Positions 1-5,270 of a stretch of 18,883 nucleotides of DNA are shown piece after piece (the first letter of the stretch is position 1; each line of letters opens with the position of its first letter). Both the position numbers and the translations under genes were made by a program. The DNA is from an uncultured Bacteroides sp. (GTDB lineage: Bacteria > Bacteroidota > Bacteroidia > Bacteroidales > Bacteroidaceae), in contig USQO01000036.1 of NCBI GenBank assembly GCA_900556845.1, positions 1-18,883 on the forward strand. Reading direction: 5' to 3'. The notes below the pieces were generated by a model. The model did not search any database, was not told where the DNA came from, and saw only the letters and a program-made list of their open reading frames with translations.

Positions 1-33
1 TCGTCGGCAGCGTCAGATGTGTATAAGAGACAG
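1..33 (+). other. Nextera/Tn5 sequencing adapter (artefact)
   Basis: Positions 1-14 are the Nextera read-1 tail (TCGTCGGCAGCGTC) and 15-33 are the Tn5 mosaic end (AGATGTGTATAAGAGACAG). This is library adapter left in the assembly, not genomic DNA. Genomic sequence begins at 34, inside a CRISPR spacer. Confidence 0.98.
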
Positions 34-535
34 AGGATATTTGTATAACAAGTGTCTATAAGACAATGTAATTTCTACTATGTGTAGATGTAATCCTCTA
101 CGGTTATTTGTTTACGTCTATAAGACAATGTAATTTCTACTATGTGTAGATTCAGAAGGCCGCCCATCAATGCATCAAAGTCTATAAGACAATGTAATTT
201 CTACTATGTGTAGATAGTGAGCGGTACACCACCAGCTTTTCCTGGTCTATAAGACAATGTAATTTCTACTATGTGTAGATGGGGACAAATTCTTAACTTC
301 CCAGGGACGTCTATAAGACAATGTAATTTCTACTATGTGTAGATTCAACACCGCGTACCCTATCGTACGTCATGTCTATAAGACAATGTAATTTCTACTA
401 TGTGTAGATGATAGCATCCAGCTCTTCCTGTAGTTCGTCTATAAGACAATGTAATTTCTACTATGTGTAGATCTTATTTGCCCAGTCATTTGCCATGCAG
501 TCTATAAGACAATGTGGTTTCTATAATTAATAGAT
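34..535 (+). CRISPR. Type V-A (Cas12a) CRISPR array, leader-distal part
   Basis: Seven identical 36-nt repeats start at 54, 116, 180, 245, 309, 374 and 437, with a degenerate eighth at 500. Each begins GTCTATAAGACAATGT and ends AATTTCTACTATGTGTAGAT. The 3' part is the hallmark Cas12a crRNA handle: a 5-bp stem TCTAC/GTAGA around a 5-nt TATGT loop, preceded by AATT. Seven complete spacers of 26-29 nt lie at 90-115, 152-179, 216-244, 281-308, 345-373, 410-436 and 473-499. All are different, and 34-53 is a partial spacer cut by the contig end. Handle polarity and the decayed last repeat both say the array is transcribed left to right, with the leader and normally the cas genes upstream of 34. No cas gene is in the window. 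Cas12a processes its own crRNA without a tracrRNA, and I saw no anti-repeat outside the array. The type assignment rests on the repeat alone. Confidence 0.96.
500..535 (+). repeat. Degenerate terminal CRISPR repeat with conserved hairpin
   Basis: The first 16 nt are identical to the consensus, then AA becomes GG and the handle becomes TCTAT-AATTA-ATAGA. The loop is wholly changed, but the closing C-G pair of the consensus stem is replaced by a U-A pair, so all five stem pairs remain. The lost AA lies at the 5' side of the handle, where Cas12a cleaves and where its pseudoknot forms. Processing here may therefore be weak; that is inference. A decayed last repeat marks the leader-distal end of the array. 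Confidence 0.9.
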
Positions 536-542
536 TTGTGGC

Positions 543-564
543 TAAGCACACTTGCTTGTTTTTT
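543..564 (+). terminator. Putative terminator of the CRISPR transcript
   Basis: A short stem AAGCA/TGCTT (544-548 and 553-557) with loop CACT, extendable by one T-G wobble, is followed by six T (559-564). It lies 8 nt after the terminal repeat, where an array transcript would end. The stem is short and AT-rich, so strength is uncertain. Confidence 0.5.
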
Positions 565-570
565 ATTTGA

Positions 571-602
571 TTGTCGGACACATTAGAATATCTTTAAATT
601 TG
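571..602 (+). promoter_or_regulatory. Putative Bacteroides-type promoter
   Basis: TAAATTTG at 595-602 fits the Bacteroides -7 consensus TAnnTTTG exactly. A TTG at 571-573 lies 21 nt upstream, near the expected spacing for a -33 box. Transcription would start near 608, at a small hairpin (TGTGCA at 610-615 and TGCACA at 621-626). It would drive the short unit that ends at the 742-780 terminator. The region is AT-rich, so a chance match is possible. Confidence 0.4.
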
Positions 603-648
603 AAAAACCTGTGCAATAAATGCACAAGTTAAAGAAGGAGAGAACAAA

Positions 649-723
649 ATCAAAAAAGATTCCAATTATTATAATTCTGATGTGATTTTGCTATACATTA
701 CACCTTTTATTTTTGAACATTAA
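649..723 (+). other. Possible 24-codon micro-ORF with ATC in the start position, or a small RNA
   Basis: A good Shine-Dalgarno sequence (AAGGAG, 635-640) is followed 8 nt later by ATC and 23 further sense codons, ending in TAA at 721-723. The predicted peptide starts I/M-K-K-D-S-N-Y-Y and continues with a hydrophobic stretch (VILLYITPFIF) ending in EH. There is no ATG; the only alternative start is GTG at 682, which lacks a ribosome-binding site. A promoter-like box lies upstream and a strong terminator begins 18 nt downstream, so this is a self-contained unit of about 170 nt. It could be a leader peptide, a small RNA or a decayed small gene. I do not recognise the peptide. Confidence 0.3.
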
Positions 724-741
724 GAAGGTTTATTGCAAAGC

Positions 742-780
742 ATAAAAATAGCCCGGCTATAGCAGTCGGGCTATTTTTAT
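742..780. terminator. Strong bidirectional rho-independent terminator
   Basis: A perfect 14-bp stem (742-755 with 767-780) has GC-rich core GCCCG/CGGGC and an 11-nt loop. It is flanked by A-run and T-run (ATTTTTAT), so it can work on both strands. On the plus strand it closes the small unit from about 608. On the minus strand it lies 10 nt after the stop of the SMR remnant and probably belonged to that gene. Confidence 0.85.
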
Positions 781-789
781 GACCTTATG

Positions 790-889
790 TCACGCCATTT
801 TCAATCCGACAATCGAACCTATCAGGGTAAGTGTGAAAAATAAGCGCAGCAGAGTGGCTGGCGGCAATAATTAAAATAATCCAACTCAT
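790..889 (-). pseudogene. Remnant of a small multidrug resistance (SMR/EmrE-SugE type) transporter gene
   Basis: Reading the minus strand from ATG at 889-887 gives MSWIILIIAA, the typical start of SMR proteins (first membrane helix). A second frame gives PATLLRLFFTLTLIGSIVGL then KMA and a stop at 792-790, which is a typical SMR C-terminus (EPATxxRLFF...IxGLK). The two pieces meet near 860-865 in different frames. SMR proteins are about 105-110 residues and only about 32 remain, so some 75 codons were lost by an internal deletion that also shifted frame. From the ATG itself only a 33-codon hybrid peptide could be made. The native terminator (742-780) is still in place. A decayed promoter may lie at 890-918. 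The family call rests on short but characteristic ends, recognised from memory. Confidence 0.7.
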
Positions 890-944
890 AATGTATACTT
901 AAATAAAACGCTTGCAAAGTTATGCCACTTCGGAGGATGAGTTG

Positions 945-960
945 CTTATCAATTGATAAG
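945..960. promoter_or_regulatory. Perfect 16-bp palindrome, possible Crp/Fnr-type operator
   Basis: CTTATCAATTGATAAG is its own reverse complement. It lies 27 nt upstream of the -7 box at 988-995, so its centre is roughly 49 bp before the expected transcription start of the Crp/Fnr regulator gene. Dimeric Crp/Fnr proteins bind symmetric sites of about this length, in part related to TTGAT-N4-ATCAA. The promoter lacks a clear -33 TTTG, as expected for activator-dependent promoters. Autoregulation is inference. Confidence 0.45.
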
Positions 961-987
961 AAATAGGGGGGAGATACGATTAAATAC

Positions 988-995
988 TATCTTTG
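988..995 (+). promoter_or_regulatory. -7 promoter box of the Crp/Fnr regulator gene
   Basis: TATCTTTG matches TAnnTTTG exactly and lies 36 nt before the start codon at 1032. No TTTG -33 box is seen at the right distance; the palindrome at 945-960 sits upstream instead. The same TATCTTTGTG string recurs at 1620. Confidence 0.6.
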
Positions 996-1031
996 TGGGC
1001 AAGATTGTCCAAGTTGTTTTGAGAAAAGATA

Positions 1032-1610
1032 ATGGATATGCAGATACATGATATTTTAAGTAAGATTTACTCCATGCCGGAAGATTCCGTGCAAAAACTT
1101 GTCGCAAAGATGAAGAAGTGTTCTTTTGTCAAAGGAGACCGGATTTTACAGGCCGGAAAGGTGGAGAGGAATATCTTCTTTGTGGAGAAGGGAATCGTGC
1201 GTGCCTATTTACCTCTTGATGGAAAAGACGTTACGTTCTGGGTTGGCATGGAGGGGGCTACGGTGGTTTCGCTGAAAAGCTATGTGTGTAATGAACCCGG
1301 TTATGAGACGGTGGAGTGTGTGGAGGATGCCGTTGTGTATGTATTGCAGCGGGAGGTACTGGATGAATTGTTCGGTCAAGATATTCATATAGCGAACTGG
1401 GGCCGGAGGTTTGCCGAAAATGAGTTTCTGCAGACGGAAGAAAAATTTCTGCCACTGCTTTTTACTAATGCTACGCAACGCTATGAGATGTTGCTGAAAA
1501 GACAACTCTATCTGTTGCAATGTATTTCTTTGGAGCATTTGGCGTCTTATTTGGGCATTACACCTGTGAGTTTGAGCCGTATCCGGGCTGCTGTGGCTGG
1601 GAAACGTTAG
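1032..1610 (+). CDS. Crp/Fnr-family transcriptional regulator
   Basis: This 192-residue protein has the layout of Bacteroidetes Crp/Fnr regulators. A cupin-like cyclic-nucleotide-binding fold spans about residues 10-115 (RILQAGKVERNIFFVEKGIVRAY is its typical beta-roll). A dimerisation helix spans about 120-158, and a C-terminal helix-turn-helix about 165-186 (LEHLASYLGITPVSLSRIRA). Cysteines occur at 30, 86, 96 and 164, not as the N-terminal cluster of iron-sulfur Fnr, so direct oxygen sensing through such a cluster is unlikely. The ligand is unknown. The first ATG was chosen; a second ATG two codons later is also possible. The gene has its own promoter and a palindrome that could be its operator. 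It lies 42 bp before the cobalamin operon on the same strand, but whether it controls that operon is not shown. Family call is secure, target unknown. Confidence 0.92.
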   Translation: MDMQIHDILSKIYSMPEDSVQKLVAKMKKCSFVKGDRILQAGKVERNIFFVEKGIVRAYLPLDGKDVTFWVGMEGATVVSLKSYVCNEPGYETVECVEDAVVYVLQREVLDELFGQDIHIANWGRRFAENEFLQTEEKFLPLLFTNATQRYEMLLKRQLYLLQCISLEHLASYLGITPVSLSRIRAAVAGKR

Positions 1611-1619
1611 AATATTTTC

Positions 1620-1627
1620 TATCTTTG
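1620..1627 (+). promoter_or_regulatory. -7 promoter box of the cobalamin operon
   Basis: TATCTTTG matches the Bacteroides -7 consensus and lies 25 nt before the cobQ start codon, just after the stop of the upstream regulator. It predicts a 5' leader of only about 20 nt, too short for a cobalamin riboswitch. No good -33 TTTG is visible. Confidence 0.55.
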
Positions 1628-1652
1628 TGCTTCAAAATCTAGAATTCAGTAT

Positions 1653-3140
1653 ATGACTAAAAATAGACTACACCCAATAATGCTTGCCGGAACGGGAAGT
1701 GATGTGGGAAAAAGTATCCTGGCTACGGCGCTTTGCCGTATCTTTTTGCAAGACGGATACAGTCCTGCTCCGTTCAAGGCACAAAATATGGCGCTTAACT
1801 CGTATGCTACTCCCGAGGGGCTGGAGATTGGCCGGGCGCAGGCTGTACAGGCCGAAGCGGCTGGCGTGCCTTGCCATACGGATATGAATCCGCTGTTGCT
1901 GAAACCTACTTCCGACCAGGGGTCGCAGGTGGTACTGAACGGGCGGCCTATAGGTAACCGCAGTGCGTACGATTATTTCCGCAAGGAGGGACACAATGAA
2001 CTGCGTGCCGAAGTGAATGCGGCGTACGACCGTCTGGCTGCTCGCTATAACCCGATTGTGATGGAAGGAGCGGGCAGCATCTCGGAAGTGAATCTGTACG
2101 ACCGTGATTTGGTGAATATGCCGATGGCGCGTCATGCCGGGGCGGATGTAATTCTGGTGGCAGATATTGACCGTGGCGGTGTGTTTGCCAGTGCTTATGG
2201 CTCGATTGCCTTGCAGCGTCCGGAGGATAAGGGACGTATCAAGGGGATTATTGTCAATAAGTTTCGTGGGGATATTCGTTTGTTCGAGTCGGGTGTAAAG
2301 CAGATGGAAGAGATTTGTGGTGTGCCGGTGCTGGGGGTTATCCCGTATTATCGGGGGATTTATATCGAGGAGGAAGACTCGGTGGACTTGCAGCAGAAGC
2401 ATGTCAAGGCGATGGAAGGCCGGCTGAATGTGGCTGTGGTCTTGCTGAGACATCTTTCTAATTTTACCGACTTCAATATGCTGGAACGTGACGAACGGGT
2501 GAACTTGTATTATACGAATAATACGGAGGAATTGCTGAAGGCTGACATCATTCTGTTGCCGGGAACCAAGAGCACATTGGCCGACTTGTATGAGCTTCGC
2601 CGTAACGGGGTAGCGGAGGCTATCCTGAAGGCTTCGCGTAACGGAGCGACGGTGATGGGTATCTGTGGCGGCTACCAGATGATGGGGGTGCGTGTAGAGG
2701 ACCCGGATGGGGTGGAAGGCAGTATCCGCCAGTTGCCCGGTCTGGGACTGCTGCCGGTAACGACGGTGATGCGTGGCGAAAAGGTGACACGGCAGGTGCA
2801 TTTTACGTTCGAAGGCAGTGAGGTGCGTTGCGGCGGTTACGAAATCCACATGGGGGAAACGCGCCTGCAGGAGGGCGAGCCGATGAAACCACTGGTGTGG
2901 CTGGAAGAAGGAGGTCCCGACGGTTATATGGTGAATCGCAAATGTATGGGTACGTACGTGCATGGCATTTTGGATAATCCGGCTTTCATCGACTGGCTGC
3001 TGGAGCCTTATAACCTGAAACTGAAGCAGCGTCCGGTGGACTATGCGGCTTTTAAGGAGGAACAGTATGACAAGCTGGCTGCACATGTGCGTGCGCATCT
3101 GGATATGTCGAAGTTGTACGAAATTATTACGGAAAAATGA
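1653..3140 (+). CDS. cobQ: Cobyric acid synthase (CobQ/CbiP)
   Basis: Glutamine-dependent, ATP-using amidase that converts four peripheral carboxylates of adenosylcobyrinic acid a,c-diamide into amides, giving adenosylcobyric acid in the cytoplasm. The 495-residue length is normal. The N-terminal half is a dethiobiotin-synthetase-like ATPase, with nucleotide-binding loop GTGSDVGKS at residues 13-21 and the typical PFKAQNMALNS and VMEGAGS motifs. The C-terminal half is a class I glutamine amidotransferase, with nucleophile Cys338 in MGICGGYQMMG and His437 in GTYVHGI. The family's YEIHMG motif lies between them. Its stop overlaps the cobD start by 4 bp (ATGA), so the two are translationally coupled. 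It starts the operon, with a TATCTTTG box 25 nt upstream. In anaerobes the same enzyme is named CbiP. Confidence 0.97.
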   Translation: MTKNRLHPIMLAGTGSDVGKSILATALCRIFLQDGYSPAPFKAQNMALNSYATPEGLEIGRAQAVQAEAAGVPCHTDMNPLLLKPTSDQGSQVVLNGRPIGNRSAYDYFRKEGHNELRAEVNAAYDRLAARYNPIVMEGAGSISEVNLYDRDLVNMPMARHAGADVILVADIDRGGVFASAYGSIALQRPEDKGRIKGIIVNKFRGDIRLFESGVKQMEEICGVPVLGVIPYYRGIYIEEEDSVDLQQKHVKAMEGRLNVAVVLLRHLSNFTDFNMLERDERVNLYYTNNTEELLKADIILLPGTKSTLADLYELRRNGVAEAILKASRNGATVMGICGGYQMMGVRVEDPDGVEGSIRQLPGLGLLPVTTVMRGEKVTRQVHFTFEGSEVRCGGYEIHMGETRLQEGEPMKPLVWLEEGGPDGYMVNRKCMGTYVHGILDNPAFIDWLLEPYNLKLKQRPVDYAAFKEEQYDKLAAHVRAHLDMSKLYEIITEK

Positions 3141-4156
3141 TAGAAGGACACGGAGATGATTTGTACCGTTATGGGGGGAAACTGGTGAATTTCAGTTCGA
3201 ATGTGTACGGTGGTGTCAATCATTCGGGTTTGGTGGCTTATCTGGCAAACCGTATGGAGGTGATACGCAATTATCCGGAACCGGAACCTAAATCGCTGGA
3301 GCGTGAGATAGAGTGCCGGGAGCAGTTGGATTCGGGCAGTGTCTGTGTGACCAACGGGGCTACAGAGGCTATCTATCTGATAGCTCAGGCTATGAAGGGA
3401 AGCTGTTCGGCTGTATTGCAGCCTACTTTCAGCGAGTATGCCGATGCGGCGCGTTTGCACGGGCATCAGTTGGTTTCTTTTTATACGCTGGATGTACGTA
3501 CGATTCCCGAGAAGGCACAGGTGGTGTGGATTTGTAATCCCAATAATCCTACGGGGATGGTGTACGACAAGGCTTTGCTGGCGGCGTGTGTGCAGAAGCA
3601 TCCCCATCGGCTGTTTGTTTTGGACCAGTCTTATGAAGCGTTTACGCAGCGTCCTTTGTTTACAGCTGCCGAGGCTGCGGCTTATCCGAATTTGCTCGTG
3701 TTGCATTCGATGACGAAGCATTATGCTTTGCCGGGTTTGCGGCTGGGGTATGTCACGGGGGGTGTGTCGCTGATTGACTTGCTGCGCCGTCAGCGCATGC
3801 CGTGGTCGGTCAATGCGCTGGCTGTTGAGGTCGGGCATTATCTGTTGCAGCATGAGGAGGAGTTTGCAATTGACTTGCCGGCTTTGCTGGCAGAGAAGGA
3901 CCGGGTGGCCGAGGCATTGCGGCAGATAGGAGGAATGGAGGTGTGGCCGTCGGATACGCATTACCTGCTGGTGCAGTTGCGGAGTGGTACGGCTGCTTCG
4001 CTGAAGGCTTATCTGGCCGAAGAATGTGGAATGCTGATACGTGATGCGGCCAATTTTGAAGGACTGGATGCCGGATTTTTCCGTATTGCGGTTCAGGGAA
4101 AGAAAGAAAACGATGATTTGATTGCTGCGATTAAGAAATGGATATATCTGTATTGA
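3137..4156 (+). CDS. cobD: Threonine-phosphate decarboxylase (CobD), PLP-dependent
   Basis: Makes (R)-1-amino-2-propanol O-2-phosphate from L-threonine O-3-phosphate, the linker that CbiB attaches to cobyric acid. The 339-residue protein has the class I/II aminotransferase fold. Visible motifs are the N-terminal HGDDLYRYGGKLVNFSSNVY block typical of CobD, VTNGATEAIYL (PLP phosphate contact), NPNNPTG with Asn134, LDQSYEAF with the Asp that pairs with the PLP ring, and SMTKHYALPGLRLGY with Lys194 as Schiff-base lysine. FFRIAVQ near the end carries the carboxylate-binding Arg. A histidinol-phosphate aminotransferase would share this fold, but the N-terminal block and position between cobQ and cbiB decide for CobD. 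It overlaps cobQ by 4 bp and cbiB by 19 bp, so all three are one transcript. Confidence 0.94.
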   Translation: MIEGHGDDLYRYGGKLVNFSSNVYGGVNHSGLVAYLANRMEVIRNYPEPEPKSLEREIECREQLDSGSVCVTNGATEAIYLIAQAMKGSCSAVLQPTFSEYADAARLHGHQLVSFYTLDVRTIPEKAQVVWICNPNNPTGMVYDKALLAACVQKHPHRLFVLDQSYEAFTQRPLFTAAEAAAYPNLLVLHSMTKHYALPGLRLGYVTGGVSLIDLLRRQRMPWSVNALAVEVGHYLLQHEEEFAIDLPALLAEKDRVAEALRQIGGMEVWPSDTHYLLVQLRSGTAASLKAYLAEECGMLIRDAANFEGLDAGFFRIAVQGKKENDDLIAAIKKWIYLY

Positions 4157-5082
4157 TGGATGTTGCACTGCCTTTGTTGGTGGGTGTATTGATGGATTGT
4201 GCGCTGGGTGACCCGATGGGGCTGCCTCACCCTGTGGTGGGTTACGGACGTTTGATTTCGTTTTTCGAGCACCGGTGGAACTGTGGGCAGAACCGGAAAC
4301 TGAAAGGAATGCTTATGACGGTGCTGCTGGTGGCCGGAGTGGCTGCTGTGGTTTGGGGAGTACTGGTGATGGCAAGAAACCTGAGTGTATGGCTCGAGGT
4401 GGTATTGTCGGCTGTGCTGGTCTTTTATTGTCTGGCAGGAAAGACGTTGATTGACGAGGTACAGGCTGTATTTCGGGAAACGGATGTTTCGCTGGAACGG
4501 GGCAGGAAGCAGGTGGCACGCATTGTGGGACGCGATACTTCGGAGCTGACGGCACAGGAGGTACGTATCGCTGCCTTGGAAACCTTGGCCGAGAATCTGA
4601 GTGATGGGGTAGTGGCTCCTTTGTTCTGGTACATGGTGGCCGGAGTGCCGGGCATGATGGCTTACAAGATGGTTAATACACTGGATTCGATGGTGGGCTA
4701 CAAGAATGAGCGTTATCGGGATTTCGGGTGTTTTGCCGCCCGGCTGGATGATGTGGCCAATTATATTCCGGCCCGGCTTACGGCTTTGCTGATGGTGCTC
4801 GTCAGTGGTCGCTGGTCGCTTCTTGCTTTTGTGAGGCGGTATGGGTGCCAGCATGCCAGTCCTAACTCCGGTTATCCGGAATCGGCATTGGCTGGAATTT
4901 TGGGTTGCCGTTTCGGAGGACCGCATGTCTATTTCGGGCAGGTGGTTGACAAGCCTTGGATTGGTGAAAACTGCCGTGCGGTGAATACGGCGGATATGCA
5001 GGTGGCGGTGGCTGTCAACCGACGGGTTGAAGCTGTGTTGCTGTTGGTTTATTTTCTTGCAGTTGTTTGTGTTGCCTGGTGA
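4138..5082 (+). CDS. cbiB: Adenosylcobinamide-phosphate synthase (CbiB), membrane protein
   Basis: Joins adenosylcobyric acid with aminopropanol phosphate to give adenosylcobinamide phosphate at the inner membrane. The 314-residue length fits. Family blocks are the N-terminal DCALGDPMGLPHPVVGYGRLI, the central ENLSDGVVAPLFWY and MVNTLDSMVGYKNERYRDFG followed by ARLDDVANYIPARLTA, and near the C-terminus SPNSGYPESALAGILGCRFGG. Hydrophobic helices are seen at about residues 8-22, 60-82, 85-103, 160-178, 208-222 and at the C-terminus. The start codon lies 19 bp inside cobD, which is usual for coupled genes. It is the last cobalamin gene here: the nucleotide-loop genes (cobU, cobS, cobT, cobC) do not follow. 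A likely terminator begins 6 nt after its stop. Confidence 0.96.
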   Translation: MDISVLMDVALPLLVGVLMDCALGDPMGLPHPVVGYGRLISFFEHRWNCGQNRKLKGMLMTVLLVAGVAAVVWGVLVMARNLSVWLEVVLSAVLVFYCLAGKTLIDEVQAVFRETDVSLERGRKQVARIVGRDTSELTAQEVRIAALETLAENLSDGVVAPLFWYMVAGVPGMMAYKMVNTLDSMVGYKNERYRDFGCFAARLDDVANYIPARLTALLMVLVSGRWSLLAFVRRYGCQHASPNSGYPESALAGILGCRFGGPHVYFGQVVDKPWIGENCRAVNTADMQVAVAVNRRVEAVLLLVYFLAVVCVAW

Positions 5083-5087
5083 TTATT

Positions 5088-5131
5088 AGCAGGAAAGGCT
5101 TTTATTTATTTCTGTATTTCTGCTTTTTTTT
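5088..5131 (+). terminator. Putative terminator of the cobalamin operon
   Basis: AGCAG-g-AAA (5088-5096) pairs with TTTCTGCT (5117-5124) with one bulged G and a loop of about 20 nt. A run of eight T (5124-5131) follows. It begins 6 nt after the cbiB stop. The bulge and long loop lower certainty. The rest of the gap to 5271 is AT-rich and holds no gene. Confidence 0.55.
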
Positions 5132-5160
5132 ATATTTTTACACAATCAATAGCTATACAT

Positions 5161-5210
5161 GAAAAGCACATGTCTTTTTGTCTTTTAAAGTAGGATTTCG
5201 TATGCTTTTC
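5161..5210. repeat. 8-bp inverted repeat upstream of the glycosidase operon
   Basis: GAAAAGCA (5161-5168) and TGCTTTTC (5203-5210) are perfect reverse complements 34 nt apart, 60 nt before the first glycosidase start codon. A TTTTTG lies between the arms, and a weak -7-like TATGCTTTT overlaps the right arm. It could be a regulator site for the operon promoter, which I could not otherwise place. In AT-rich DNA it may be chance. Confidence 0.2.
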
Positions 5211-5270
5211 TATTGTTTTATCAGCTGTTTTTAGAGTATTAATGCATTGTTAGATTATAAATTTAGACTT

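Noticed and set aside
90..499. Spacers with open reading frames (for example 410-436 and 473-499 read on the minus strand) as hints of phage coding targets
   Set aside because: Spacers of 26-29 nt often lack stop codons by chance, so this gives no information about targets. I also noticed no match to the rest of the window by eye, though that check was not exhaustive.
536..1031. tracrRNA or other guide-accessory RNA beside the array
   Set aside because: I saw no stretch complementary to the repeat outside the array, and Cas12a needs no tracrRNA. The only candidate RNA unit is reported separately.
1032..1610. Oxygen-sensing Fnr assignment for the regulator
   Set aside because: The cysteines at 30, 86, 96 and 164 do not match the N-terminal iron-sulfur cluster of Fnr; only the wider Crp/Fnr family is supported.
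1668..3098. Long antisense open frame (476 codons) opposite cobQ, with similar long antisense frames at 5952-7145 and 10253-11689
   Set aside because: They lie wholly opposite well-recognised enzymes, have no signal peptide or family motif, and show composition typical of shadow frames in GC-richer coding DNA.
5247..5270. Upstream TTG start for the beta-mannosidase
   Set aside because: It would place eight extra residues (MLDYKFRL) before a clean signal peptide; ATG at 5271 is the better start.
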